Assembly (NCBI GenBank): GCA_023447635.1
Contig: JAEXNA010000217.1
Coordinates: 1 to 64,000, forward strand
DNA from: Vulcanimicrobiota bacterium
Lineage (GTDB): Bacteria; Vulcanimicrobiota; Xenobia; Xenobiales; JADMJV01
Length of the DNA stretch: 64,000 bases
Reading direction: 5' to 3'
The position numbers and the translations under genes are program-made. Numbering within the stretch: position 1 is the stretch's first letter; the number at the start of each line of letters is the position of its first letter. This document shows positions 35,243 to 44,267 of this stretch, piece after piece. Below the pieces are notes generated by a model, which worked only from the letters and a program-made list of their open reading frames with translations, searched no databases and was not told the origin of the DNA.

Positions 35243-35814
35243 GGTGTGTTGAGGCCTCCGGCCAGGCGCCGGCCGAACAGGGTGAGCACTTCGCTGAAGT
35301 TGGACTGGTTGTCGTCGTACTGACGGTGGAAGATCAGGCCGTCAGCCAGAGAGGCGAGCATGGTGGTGAGCGGTTCGCGGATGGCCGGCTCGATGCTCGG
35401 GTCGTCGAAGATGGAGCGCAGGATCGCTTTGAACTGCTCGTAGAGGGGGCGCAGGCTGTCTTTGTAGTCGTCGTCCATCTGCAGTACTTCGCACCAGAGG
35501 CGGTTCTGGCGGGCCAGGTAGACTTCGTTACGATCCAGGAAGTCGCCCAGACGCTGGAGTTTGTCCAGCATGCTGCCATCTTTGCCCACCACGTCGCTGA
35601 GGGTGCCCAGGATGCTGTGGGCGACGGTTTGCACAACGCTTTCGAAGAGGGCGGTTTTGTCGGGGAAGTAGTGGTAGAGCGTGCCCGGGGTGACCCCCGC
35701 GGCGCTCGCGAGTTGCTTCATGGTGCAGCGGGTGAAGCCGTGGTCGGCAAAGGTGGAGAAGCACTGCCAGATCAGCTGGTCGCGATATTCTTCGTGGTCG
35801 ACGATTTTTGGCAT
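35239..35814 (-). CDS. TetR-family repressor of the exporter operon
   Basis: 191 residues. The HTH is at about 15-55: FADHGFTRCTMKQLASAAGVTPGTLYHYFPDKTALFE. The remainder is a helical ligand domain. First gene of the operon, it is preceded by a good sigma70 promoter whose -35 box lies within an inverted repeat. Autoregulation and induction by an exported compound are the usual arrangement for such operons, and are inferred here. Confidence 0.93.
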   Translation of the reverse strand: MPKIVDHEEYRDQLIWQCFSTFADHGFTRCTMKQLASAAGVTPGTLYHYFPDKTALFESVVQTVAHSILGTLSDVVGKDGSMLDKLQRLGDFLDRNEVYLARQNRLWCEVLQMDDDYKDSLRPLYEQFKAILRSIFDDPSIEPAIREPLTTMLASLADGLIFHRQYDDNQSNFSEVLTLFGRRLAGGLNTP

Positions 35815-35867
35815 GGTGGCTCAGGGGGGATGAGGCCGTGCCTTTGGGCCTGGCCTCCCTGTGGACC

Positions 35868-35896
35868 ACTCTAGCTCTTTTATTTTGAACGGTCAA
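35868..35896 (-). promoter_or_regulatory. Promoter and likely operator of the tetR exporter operon
   Basis: On the minus strand, TTGACC (35896-35891), a 17-base spacer and TAGAGT (35873-35868) form a sigma70-type promoter. TTGAACGGTCAA (35885-35896) is an inverted repeat covering the -35 box, where a TetR dimer could bind. Confidence 0.6.
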
Positions 35897-35921
35897 TCTA
35901 AATAAGGGCGAGTGGTGGGCT

Positions 35922-36027
35922 GGCTTCGCGAAATGTGGGCATTGAAGCCCATTTTGCCTGACGCCAGTGGACATGTTGGGTCTGGCTTCGCGAAATGTGG
36001 GCTTCAACGCCCACATTCCGCGAAGCC
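35922..36027. repeat. Two palindromic repeats of the 19.2-kb family
   Basis: Copy B (35984-36027) is an almost perfect hairpin: GGCTTCGCG pairs with CGCGAAGCC and AATGTGGGC with GCCCACATT around a TTCAAC loop, with one mismatch. Copy A (35922-35966) is degenerate on its right side. Both are related to the array at 19210-19591 but lie in the opposite orientation. They occupy the gap between tetR and the glutathione S-transferase gene. Confidence 0.9.
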
Positions 36028-36034
36028 ACTGGCG

Positions 36035-36670
36035 CTATGCGCGGCTAGGCATCGGGGGCCAGGCTTTCTTCCAGCAGTCCAGGGCCTCGATGCGAGCGTA
36101 CCAGGCGCGAAGGCTGGCATAGTCATCCCACGGCACTCCGGCCATCGGAGCATAGCCCAGCGATGCGGCAAGGGAGAAGTCGGCCAGGGTCAGTTGGTCG
36201 CCGCAGACCCAGGTCCGACTGGCGAGTTGCGCTTCCAGCACAGCCGCGTGCTTGTGGAATAGGGCGGTTCCGCGCTCGATTTCGGCGGGGTCGGGAGGTC
36301 CCATCTTGAACATCCGCTTGACCAGGTTCTCGAACATGAAAACACGCATGGCTTGTCCCCAATGGGCCAACTGCCAGCAGAGCCAACGACTGACGTCGGC
36401 CTGCTGTCGAGGGTCGGCCGGCCAGAGTTTGGTATCGCCAGCCTTGTGAGCGAGATACTGCATGATCGCGGTCGACTCCCAGAGTTTGAAGTCGTCGTCG
36501 ACCAGAGTGGGCATCAGGCGATTAGGGTTGATCTGGCCATACTCGTCGCTTTTCATCGTTCCAGCGGCGAAGTCGACGGGGACACTCTCGACATCGAGTC
36601 CCAGATAATGGATGACGGCCCACACTTTGATAGCGTTGGGAGAGGCGGCGAAGTTGTAGAGTTTCATCAT
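36035..36670 (-). CDS. Glutathione S-transferase family protein
   Basis: 211 residues, the normal length. The N-terminal thioredoxin-like domain reads MKLYNFAASPNAIKVWAVIHYLGL, with the NRLMPTLVDDD cis-Pro motif and ESTAIMQYLA. The all-helical C-terminal domain has the ADFSLAASLGY N-capping box. I chose ATG 36670, which has GGAG 4 bases upstream; the frame is open to 36838 but has no support. The substrate is unknown. The 180 bases upstream carry no obvious promoter, only an inverted TTGCCA/TGGCAA pair. Confidence 0.92.
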   Translation of the reverse strand: MMKLYNFAASPNAIKVWAVIHYLGLDVESVPVDFAAGTMKSDEYGQINPNRLMPTLVDDDFKLWESTAIMQYLAHKAGDTKLWPADPRQQADVSRWLCWQLAHWGQAMRVFMFENLVKRMFKMGPPDPAEIERGTALFHKHAAVLEAQLASRTWVCGDQLTLADFSLAASLGYAPMAGVPWDDYASLRAWYARIEALDCWKKAWPPMPSRA

Positions 36671-36849
36671 AGGCTCCATTCCGTTGGCCCCAGGTGGGGA
36701 GATTGCCGGTCCCTTTTTCGCTGGAAGTGGAATCCCTCGCGTCCCTTCACAGTGCGCCCGGTCCCTGTTCAAGAATTTGCCATGGTTTTGTTTCAAGTTG
36801 GCAAGTATCTGCTCATCTGGAGGACACATGAGCACCATTAAATGAGCCT

Positions 36850-37185
36850 ATGTTCAACACTCCACTTCATAAAATCCTGACGAACTTACGCCTCTCCCGT
36901 AATATGGGACAGGCCGAGTCCGGCGCACTTTTAGGCATCAGCCAGTAACGCTGGAGCGCCTTCGAGTGCGGAACCCGCCGACCCAACAACGAGGAACTCG
37001 CCATGCTGCGTGAGCAGTTTGGCGACTTCGCGACCGAGCCGCCGCCGTGCGCCCTGCTACGGACCTTGCGAGACCGACCTCGGGCCCACCGCCCAATAGC
37101 CTTGCCGGTGCTGGAGAAGCCGGACCGACCAGCAGACTTTTTCTATCGCCTGGTTTGTCAAGACTATCCCGCTCCGGTCGGATAG
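36850..37185 (+). pseudogene. XRE-type HTH regulator interrupted by a TAA codon
   Basis: Reading from ATG 36850 gives MFNTPLHKILTNLRLSRNMG, then AESGALLGISQ, a TAA at 36946-36948, and in the same frame RWSAFECGTRRPNNEELAML and a tail to 37185. The two parts together make one HTH domain of the Cro/CI type, with the stop in the recognition helix. A single base change would restore it. The tail beyond residue 70 looks random, so the gene may be decaying. ATG 37003 is an unlikely independent start. Confidence 0.65.
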
Positions 37186-37229
37186 CGGACGGGAGAGGGT
37201 GGCGTCATCTGGCGGCCGAAGCCGCAGGT

Positions 37230-37895
37230 ATGTCACAGAATCCCGCTCCTGTTCCGTCCCTGCTCCACGAGGGAGTCCGCTATGAAGCTCCGCACACCAA
37301 CCCCGAAGCCGAGGAAGGGGCGGCGAGGCTGCGCGTGATCACGCTGCACCTGGAGCAGGCTATGCGCAGAGGGATGACGGCCGGCGAGCCGGTGGACCCG
37401 CAGAGTCGCGCCTGGCTGGAAGGCGCTCTCGCGGACTGCCCGGTGCCCGCCGACGAGATTCGCTCCTTTCTGGAACTGATGGAGTTCCAGGCGACCGTGG
37501 CGCCGGTCATGATGCGGGTCACTCAGCAGATGCTCTCCAAGGTCATGCCGGCCGGAAAGCTGCCGACCCTCGAAGGACCCGATCTCAGAGCAGCGCTAGA
37601 AGCGGACGGGACCCTGACGCCGGAGCAGATCGACAGAGTGCTCGACGACATCACCGGACCGTTCGCCGGACCTCGACCTTCGGCCAACGGCGGCCGCCTG
37701 GTGGCCCTCGACGAGCAGAGCGGAGAGAAGCTCTGGGAACTTCAGGTCTACCGCAACGACGGAGCGGCCGAGGAGGTGTACGTCACCGGACTCGACAGTC
37801 AGGGAGAGGACATCCTGGTCCGCGATCAGTCGGGCCGCGTCCATCGCGTCAACTCCGTCATCAAGAAGGTCACGGAAGTCATCATCGCGCCCTGA
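37230..37895 (+). CDS. Unknown protein with a PQQ-like C-terminal repeat
   Basis: 221 residues. The N-terminal 140 residues are helical and charged (RLRVITLHLEQAMRRGM; TPEQIDRVLDDITGP). The last 70 include GGRLVALDEQSGEKLWELQV, which resembles one beta-propeller blade of PQQ-type proteins, then GEDILVRDQSGRVHRVNSV. It has no signal peptide. The start at 37230 (MSQNPAPVPS) is the first ATG inside the conserved-looking region. I do not recognise the family. Confidence 0.65.
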   Translation: MSQNPAPVPSLLHEGVRYEAPHTNPEAEEGAARLRVITLHLEQAMRRGMTAGEPVDPQSRAWLEGALADCPVPADEIRSFLELMEFQATVAPVMMRVTQQMLSKVMPAGKLPTLEGPDLRAALEADGTLTPEQIDRVLDDITGPFAGPRPSANGGRLVALDEQSGEKLWELQVYRNDGAAEEVYVTGLDSQGEDILVRDQSGRVHRVNSVIKKVTEVIIAP

Positions 37896-38031
37896 CAGGC
37901 CTTGTCGCCGTGGTCTCCCATTTCCCACCAGAAGAGTCGGGCGGGACCTCTGGCAGAAGACTTGCGGATTCGTTCGCTTAGCTTCCCATCATGAAGAGGT
38001 CGCTTTGGGGGGAAGAGCAAACAGGGCGCGC

Positions 38032-39828
38032 ATGCCTAGCCCTGTTTCTCAAGACACCCACCGCCGTGACATGCTCGCCCAATGGGCTTTCGACTGCCGC
38101 CCCGTTCTGGGCCGCTTCCATCTGTGGTTGGAAGACGTCGACACCGAGTGGACGAAAGGTCGCCCCTCGCCCGAGAAGCCGTGCGACATGTCGTTCGTGC
38201 AGGGCTCGCTCGAGCGCCAGTTGGCCATGACGGCGGCCGTGACCGCCCTGGGCACCAAGCTGTTCGGCCGCTACGGCGAAGGCGCCGGCCTGGACAAAGG
38301 CGGCCTCAACGAGGTCAAGAAGGAAGCCGACGGCGTGTCGGCCTATACCATGAGCGAAGGGCTCTGGTACCTGACCCGCCACCTGCCCGAGAACCACGCC
38401 ATCATGGTTTGCCTGGGCGAAGGGCTGATGCCCAAGGTGGGAGAGACCCCCGAGATGGGCTCGAACCCGAACCTGGGCTTCGGTCGTGTCTACGCCCGTC
38501 CCGAGGTCGCCCGTTTCCTGGACAGCCGGGTGGCCAAACTTCTGAACAACCCCCGCTACGGCTGGAAAGAGTTCTACACCGAAATCCAGCGCGCCGGCAT
38601 CACCGTTTGGGGCGCCGCCATCGACACGCTGGAAAATACCTCACGCTTCGGCTTGGGCCGCGAAGCAGGCACCATGACCATCTTGCACATCTACGACCAG
38701 CCGCTGCACGTGGTACGCCCGTACGAGGGCTACATGGGCACGCTGATCCTACCGAAAGAAGTCACCAACGCTGCGGCGGACAAGGCGATCCTGGTCGACT
38801 ACCGCACCCCCCGCAGCCGCGTCCTGGAAGCGATCCAGGCCGCCCATCCCGGGATCGAGCCGGGCAATGTCCACGTCTGGACATTAGGCGGCTCGAGCCG
38901 TAGCAACCGAATCGGAGGCCTCTGGAAGGAGTGGACCGACCTGGGCGCCCATCTGATCGAAGAGGGCTGGGAGCTTCCCGGCAAAGGACCGCTCTTCAAT
39001 GAGTCCGGCACCTACTCGCCCACGCACGCGGTGGGACAGTGGGTCGACGAGGCCGGGAAACAACATCTGCTGTTGGTCGATGGTTACGCCGCCTCGGCCG
39101 AGGCGGTGGCCGCCGCGACGCTGGCCGAAGCCAAAGGTTTGGAGTGCTCGCTCTCCGTTTTTACCTCGTCTTTCAAACTGCCCTACGACCGCGAGCAGAA
39201 GGCCATGCACCTTGACCCCGGTGCGGCCGACTTCCGTCAGCGCCTGGGCGAACTGATCGACGCGCCGGTCGACGACAAAGTCGCCCAGACCTACGTCGAG
39301 ATGATCCTGGAAGGCGCCGACGCGGGGATTCCGCTGAAACGCGCCACCCTGACGGCCGACGATTTCTTCCCCGAGAAAGAGTGGGGCGTGCTGGCCCTGG
39401 GCAGCTATATGGGCCCCGACCCTTACACCGGTCTTTCTGGAGTGGAAGATCTGGGCGAAGGCCGCTACCGCGTGACGGTGCGCCTGACCTCGAAAACGGT
39501 GGACAAGCGGGTCATCCTGACCCTGCGCATGATGAAGCCCGAGGACGACCGTCGTCTGGTCTTCCAGCCGCTGCTGCAGCGCTTCTTGCAGGGTGAGGAC
39601 TACACCCAGCGCGCGGTCAAGATCTCGGACTCGGGCCGTATCCGTAACGAACTGCAAACGCTGTGCTCGGATGCCCTCGAGTTCACCGACCAGCGAAAGA
39701 TGCGTCTGGTCTTCGACAAGATTCCCGAAGCGGTCTTCTCGCACGAGCAGACCGAGCGGCTGCGCGAACTGCTGGCCTGGTATCAGGAGCGCCATCCGGT
39801 CTGGTTCACCTGGCTGGAACTGGCCTAG
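38032..39828 (+). CDS. Large conserved cytoplasmic protein of unknown function
   Basis: 598 residues, soluble, with even codon use and no signal peptide. Notable stretches are DMSFVQGSLERQLAMTAAVTALG, EADGVSAYTMSEGLWYLTRHLP, HVWTLGGSSRSNRIGGLWKE, and ESGTYSPTHAVGQWVD. The sequence looks like an enzyme, with Gly-rich and acidic motifs, but I cannot place it. The ATG at 38032 follows a weak AGGG; a frame to 38005 begins with TTG. It is followed at 110 bases by a transporter gene, possibly functionally linked. Confidence 0.8.
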   Translation: MPSPVSQDTHRRDMLAQWAFDCRPVLGRFHLWLEDVDTEWTKGRPSPEKPCDMSFVQGSLERQLAMTAAVTALGTKLFGRYGEGAGLDKGGLNEVKKEADGVSAYTMSEGLWYLTRHLPENHAIMVCLGEGLMPKVGETPEMGSNPNLGFGRVYARPEVARFLDSRVAKLLNNPRYGWKEFYTEIQRAGITVWGAAIDTLENTSRFGLGREAGTMTILHIYDQPLHVVRPYEGYMGTLILPKEVTNAAADKAILVDYRTPRSRVLEAIQAAHPGIEPGNVHVWTLGGSSRSNRIGGLWKEWTDLGAHLIEEGWELPGKGPLFNESGTYSPTHAVGQWVDEAGKQHLLLVDGYAASAEAVAAATLAEAKGLECSLSVFTSSFKLPYDREQKAMHLDPGAADFRQRLGELIDAPVDDKVAQTYVEMILEGADAGIPLKRATLTADDFFPEKEWGVLALGSYMGPDPYTGLSGVEDLGEGRYRVTVRLTSKTVDKRVILTLRMMKPEDDRRLVFQPLLQRFLQGEDYTQRAVKISDSGRIRNELQTLCSDALEFTDQRKMRLVFDKIPEAVFSHEQTERLRELLAWYQERHPVWFTWLELA

Positions 39829-39937
39829 TCCTCTCTCGAGACTGGACCCCGGGGGAGAGAGGCGGATCGCCGACCCACCCCAAGCAGCTGGACGGACTAT
39901 CTTAACTCGACAAGACCCATAGGGGAGGGAGCCGCGC

Positions 39938-41542
39938 TTGGTACGCTGGTTTGTTCGTGGAGACATCGACGGGTTTTTCGCCCTGGCCCTGGACAACCTG
40001 GTCCAGCTTTTGCTCATCGACGCGCTTTGCCGCGCTGTTCTGGGCTTTGACGAAGCCATGGTCACGCAGCGTATCTTGCCCGGCGTGGCCCTTTCGCTGA
40101 TCATCGGGAACCTGTTCTACGGCTATCAGGCTCGACAGTTGATGAAGCAAACGGGCCGCGACGACATCTGTGCCTTGCCTTTTGGCATCAACACGGTGTC
40201 GCTGTTTGCCCACATCCTGCTGGTGATGCTGCCGGCCAAGATCGCGGCCACCGCGATGGGAGCCGCCAACCCCGCCGAGGTCGCCTGGCAGGCGGGCCTG
40301 GTGGCCTGTCTTGGCTCTGGTGTGATCGAACTGTTGGGCGCTTTCGTGGCCGAACCGCTGCGGCGGATGACACCTCGAGCGGCGCTGCTGTCGACCCTGG
40401 CGGGGATCGCCCTGAGCTTTATCTCGCTGGGCTTCTTTTTTCGCGCCTTCACCTATCCGCTGGTCGGTTTCAGCACCCTGGCCATCGTCTTGATGATCTT
40501 TTTTGGAGGGGTTCGCTTCAAAGGGCGAGTCCCCGGCGGCATGGTGGCGGTGGCCCTGGGGACAGCCCTGGCCTGGTTGAGCGGCCAGCCTGCTATGGGC
40601 ACCACGCCGTTCCCCCAGTGGGCGGGGCTCTTTGTTCCCAAACTGTGGCTGGCCGATGTCGCCACCGGACTGTCGGCGGGAGCGCTGACCGGCTACCTCT
40701 CGGTGATCATCCCGATGGGACTATTCAACGTGATCGGTTCGCTGCAGAACATCGAGTCGGCCGAAGCGGCGGGCGACCGCTTTCCCACCGCACCGTCGCT
40801 AGCCGTCAACGGCATCGGCACCATCGCCGCCGCGCTCTGCGGGTCCTGCTTTCCCACCACCATCTATATCGGGCATCCGGGCTGGAAGGCGCTGGGCTCG
40901 CGCGCCGGCTACTCGATCCTGAACGGAATCTTTATGGGGATTGTCTGTCTGACCGGAACGCTGGCGATGGTCTCCTGGCTGGTCCCCATCGAAGCGGGGA
41001 TGGCCATCGTCATCTGGATCGGGCTGGTCATCTCGGCCCAGGCGTTCCAGGCCACCCCCCGAGCTCACGCGCCCGCCGTCGTCGTCGGTCTGCTGCCTGG
41101 TATCGCCGCCTGGGGCGTCTTGCTGGCCAAGGCGGGGCTGCACGCGGCAGGGATGGGCAACCCCGGCGGTCCGCCCTTCGACGAAGGGCTGGTCGGCAGC
41201 TTCCTGATGCAGGGACAGTATATGCACGGAGGGTTCGCTCTAGAGCAAGGCTTCATCTTCGTCTCGATCATCTGGGCCGCCGCCACCGTGGCGATCATCG
41301 AGAAGAGCTTCTTCAAAGCGGCCTTCTGGTCGCTAGGTGGAGCGGCCCTCTCGATGACCGGCCTGATGCATTCCTACAAGTTCACACCGGGCGATACGGT
41401 GGTGGATCTCGTCCCCGCGTGGCCCTGGGTCGCAGGATACGGGGCTATGGCTGTCGTCTTCTTCCTGGCACCCTATTTGACCGAACCCGACGACGCCGGC
41501 CACGGAATCGCCGTGGAGCATGGAGATGACGATGGACCTTGA
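39938..41542 (+). CDS. NCS2/AzgA-like purine-type permease family protein
   Basis: 534 residues with 12-14 predicted membrane helices. Motifs include DNLVQLLLIDALCRAVLG, a NLFYGYQARQL loop, RDDICALPFGINTVS, and GSCFPTTIYIGHPGWKALGSR. They place it in the xanthine/uracil/guanine permease superfamily (NCS2 and SulP fold). Start is TTG at 39938 with GGGGAGGGAG ahead, a strong site. The substrate is not predictable. It overlaps the following acetyltransferase gene by about 11-23 bases. Confidence 0.85.
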   Translation: MVRWFVRGDIDGFFALALDNLVQLLLIDALCRAVLGFDEAMVTQRILPGVALSLIIGNLFYGYQARQLMKQTGRDDICALPFGINTVSLFAHILLVMLPAKIAATAMGAANPAEVAWQAGLVACLGSGVIELLGAFVAEPLRRMTPRAALLSTLAGIALSFISLGFFFRAFTYPLVGFSTLAIVLMIFFGGVRFKGRVPGGMVAVALGTALAWLSGQPAMGTTPFPQWAGLFVPKLWLADVATGLSAGALTGYLSVIIPMGLFNVIGSLQNIESAEAAGDRFPTAPSLAVNGIGTIAAALCGSCFPTTIYIGHPGWKALGSRAGYSILNGIFMGIVCLTGTLAMVSWLVPIEAGMAIVIWIGLVISAQAFQATPRAHAPAVVVGLLPGIAAWGVLLAKAGLHAAGMGNPGGPPFDEGLVGSFLMQGQYMHGGFALEQGFIFVSIIWAAATVAIIEKSFFKAAFWSLGGAALSMTGLMHSYKFTPGDTVVDLVPAWPWVAGYGAMAVVFFLAPYLTEPDDAGHGIAVEHGDDDGP

Positions 41543-42131
41543 ATTTAGCGACCTGATCGGACAGGAGATCCTGCCCTACGTCGAGCGCCTGGCAGAACTG
41601 CGGATCGCGGTGTTCCGCGAGTACCCTTACCTGTACGAAGGCGACCTCGAGTACGAGCGTGGCTATCTTCAGAAACTGGCCGAAAGCGACCACGGTTACG
41701 TAGTGCTGGCCAAAGACGGTGACGAGGTGGTGGGCGCTTCGACCGGCATGCCGCTAAGCGACGCCGGCCCCGAGTTCCAGAAGCCTTTCCTGGAGCAAGA
41801 GTTGGATCCCGATGACTACTTCTACTTTGGAGAGTCCGTGCTGCTGCCGGAGTATCGGGGTGGAGGCACCGGCAACAGGTTCTTCGAGGAGCGCGAAGCC
41901 CAGGCTCACTTCCTGGCTTACCCTTTCAGCTGCTTCTGCGCGGTGGTGCGTCCTGACGACCATCCCGCCAGGCCGGAAGGCTACACCTCGCTCAACCGCT
42001 TCTGGACCCGCCGCGGCTTCAAACATCGCCCCGACCTGGTCACCACCTTTGCCTGGAAAGAGGTGGGAGAGGCCGAGGAATCGCCCAAGACTATGGAGTT
42101 CTGGGTAAGAAAGGAGGACGCTCCTTTTTAG
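41532..42131 (+). CDS. GNAT-family acetyltransferase
   Basis: About 199 residues. The core GNAT motif A is FYFGESVLLPEYRGGGTGNRFF, with the acetyl-CoA phosphate loop GGGTG. The N-terminal part ELRIAVFREYPYLYEGD and the C-terminal TRRGFKHRP fit the fold. ATG 41532 has GGAG six bases upstream; ATGs at 41520 and 41526 are possible. The substrate is unknown. It is coupled to the purine-type permease. Confidence 0.88.
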   Translation: MDLEFSDLIGQEILPYVERLAELRIAVFREYPYLYEGDLEYERGYLQKLAESDHGYVVLAKDGDEVVGASTGMPLSDAGPEFQKPFLEQELDPDDYFYFGESVLLPEYRGGGTGNRFFEEREAQAHFLAYPFSCFCAVVRPDDHPARPEGYTSLNRFWTRRGFKHRPDLVTTFAWKEVGEAEESPKTMEFWVRKEDAPF

Positions 42132-42143
42132 GAACGCCCTCGG

Positions 42144-42186
42144 GGGAGGCGGGTCCGCCGGTCGGCTTTGGCCGGGGACGCCTCCC
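42144..42186. terminator. Bidirectional hairpin between convergent genes
   Basis: GGGAGGCG (42144-42151) pairs with CGCCTCCC (42179-42186), with inner GTCC/GGAC pairing; on the plus strand it is followed by TATTCTTTTT. It lies between the acetyltransferase and the glycosidase-like gene. Confidence 0.55.
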
Positions 42187-44192
42187 TATTCTTTTTCGGC
42201 GGCGGCGCGTCGCACATAGTCGAGCGCCGGATAGACCGTGGACCAGAGCTGCATGGCGTTCGACTCGGCCTGGTCTCCAGCGACCCCGTAGGCTCGCCAG
42301 GTGATCCCGCTGTCATCGAGGCCGATCGCCCAAAGCTCTGAAGTGGCCAGGGGGCCGACCCGCGCCTCGCTTTCCTTGATCCCTTGAAGAAGCCCGGCGA
42401 TACGAGGCTCCAGGGCGGGGAAGCGACCCTGCTGGCGGAGCAGGCCGAACTGCATCATGGCCGAGGGCCAGGACCAGACCACCAGCCCGTGATACTGCCC
42501 AAACCCAAGCGACCTGGCGTGGCCCGGCTCGGGAGAGAAGACGGGGCTTGCGATCAGTAGCCCTCCCGGCGTGGCCAGTCCGTAAGGGAACGGCCGCTCC
42601 AGGAGGCTCACGATGTCGCCCAACCGCTGCTCGTCGGGATGGCCGTAGAAAAGGGTGAAAGCGACGTCCGTGTGCGGCACGACCACCGCCGAACCGTCGT
42701 CGCGGTAGGAGAGGACTGGGAAGCGGAACGGCTTCTCCAACAGATCGGGCCGGGCCGCGAGCAAGCGGTCGTACCCCTTCTTCTGCTCGGCGCTCAAAGT
42801 CTTACCGAACGCCTGCAACCGCTCTTTGACCTGAGACGGATTCAGCTCGACCCAGTAGCTCTCGGCGATCTTCTCCCACACCGGGCGAAGCGCTTTCAGC
42901 CGCTCGAGTTTGTCCGTGTCGGGGGTGGGGAGGGAGCCGTAAACCAGAGTGAGAGCGTCGAGCGCCGGCAGCGCCAGGTCGGAGTTGATGCTGGCGGGGA
43001 ACACTCCACCCCCCAGGCCTTCGTGGGAGTCTCTCCAGTCGCCCGTCGACTCGCCGGGGTTCAGGCGCACCTTCTGCTGGCGAGCCAGCAGGTCGAAGAC
43101 GTAGTCAGCGTTGCGAACGACTTTCTCGCGACTCGCCCGGTCGGCAAGCAACGTCTGCACCACGGCTCCGCGACCGTTCTCCTGAAGTTTGGCCAGCAGC
43201 ACGGGCAGCAGCAGGTCGTCGTCGACCATCTTGTGGTCGTAGACGGGGTCGAGGCTGCCCTCTTCTCCGGCCTGCAGATGGCGCCACTCGGCCCAGGGGC
43301 CGATATCTTCCTCGTGAGCGACCATCCCGTTGTCGGCCAGGCGGTCTAACACGCTGCGCACGCCGCTGGCCATGGCTTCGTCGCTGAGGATCGGTTCCAG
43401 CATCGCCAGCGAGATCAGAGTGTCGCGGCCAAAGTAGGTCAGGAAGCGCCAGGAACCGGCCATCATCTTCTCGCGCCGGGTCAGGAACTCTAAGGAGATC
43501 AGCGAGTCGTTGATCCGTTTGGGAGCGCGTCGCAGCACCTTCAGGAACTCGGGACGGTAAAGCTCCTTGGCGGTGAAGGCGGTCATGGCCGGGAATGGCA
43601 GGCGAGCGCGGACCACGACCTCGCCAGGCAGCAAGGTCACCTTGTCGCCCTGGACGCGGGCGGGGGTCAGGTCCAGGCGGAACGCTCCGGCTTCGGCAGG
43701 CACGTAGCGCTGTTGGCGCTCGAAGCTGACGGTAGTATCCTTCGTGGTACGAACGGTCTCGGCGCCGTCCTTGCCCAGGGTGGCTCGGGCCTTCGTGATT
43801 TTCGCTGCTGTTCCGGCGCCTTCGCTCTCGTCCCGCAGGGTGCGGATGCTGTCGAGCACGACCTTGTCGATGGTGGTGGCTTGCAGCACCTGCAGTTTCA
43901 CCTCGACCTCTTGATGCTGCTTCCCGCCGGGTAGGGCTCGCAGGCTTCCGGGGACGATTTTCAGGCCGCCTTGAAACCACAAGCCCATTCCGGAATTTTC
44001 CGACGGGAAGGCGAAGACCAGACGCTCCTTGCGCAGCAGAACGTGCACCTGGGCGGTGACGTCGTCGAGAAAGACGTTGCTCTGCCCGCCTTCTTCGATC
44101 ACAAACTCCGGCGCGGGCGGCGGCGTCTGGGCCAGAGCGGGCGAGCCGAGCCAGAGGAAAGGAAGGAGTAAGAACAGTCTGGTCAGTTTCAT
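42186..44192 (-). CDS. Secreted six-hairpin glycosidase-like protein
   Basis: 668 residues with a Sec signal (LTRLFLLLPFLWLGSPALAQ). The N-terminal part is beta-sandwich-like; from about 250 there are the repeated helices of an (alpha/alpha)6 barrel, with SWRFLTYFGRDTLISLAMLEP, GNMVAHEEDIG-like NGMVAHEEDIGPW, STGDWRDSHEGLGGG, and FGQYHGLVVWSW. The pattern recalls amylo-1,6-glucosidase or GH15-type enzymes. Acidic residues in GRD, EED and DWRD could be catalytic. ATG 44192 is the start; a longer frame to 44324 lacks a signal. Substrate unknown. Confidence 0.78.
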   Translation of the reverse strand: MKLTRLFLLLPFLWLGSPALAQTPPPAPEFVIEEGGQSNVFLDDVTAQVHVLLRKERLVFAFPSENSGMGLWFQGGLKIVPGSLRALPGGKQHQEVEVKLQVLQATTIDKVVLDSIRTLRDESEGAGTAAKITKARATLGKDGAETVRTTKDTTVSFERQQRYVPAEAGAFRLDLTPARVQGDKVTLLPGEVVVRARLPFPAMTAFTAKELYRPEFLKVLRRAPKRINDSLISLEFLTRREKMMAGSWRFLTYFGRDTLISLAMLEPILSDEAMASGVRSVLDRLADNGMVAHEEDIGPWAEWRHLQAGEEGSLDPVYDHKMVDDDLLLPVLLAKLQENGRGAVVQTLLADRASREKVVRNADYVFDLLARQQKVRLNPGESTGDWRDSHEGLGGGVFPASINSDLALPALDALTLVYGSLPTPDTDKLERLKALRPVWEKIAESYWVELNPSQVKERLQAFGKTLSAEQKKGYDRLLAARPDLLEKPFRFPVLSYRDDGSAVVVPHTDVAFTLFYGHPDEQRLGDIVSLLERPFPYGLATPGGLLIASPVFSPEPGHARSLGFGQYHGLVVWSWPSAMMQFGLLRQQGRFPALEPRIAGLLQGIKESEARVGPLATSELWAIGLDDSGITWRAYGVAGDQAESNAMQLWSTVYPALDYVRRAAAEKE

Positions 44193-44267
44193 TCCGTCCG
44201 GTTTGTGCTTTGCCTGGCGAGCCCTTTTTGCGGGGGGAGGGGGAGAGGGTGGAGAAGGAGCGCGGCT

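Noticed and set aside
37047..37229. Longer start for the PQQ-like gene
   Set aside because: The extension is Pro/Arg/Gly-rich and covers the decayed XRE tail.
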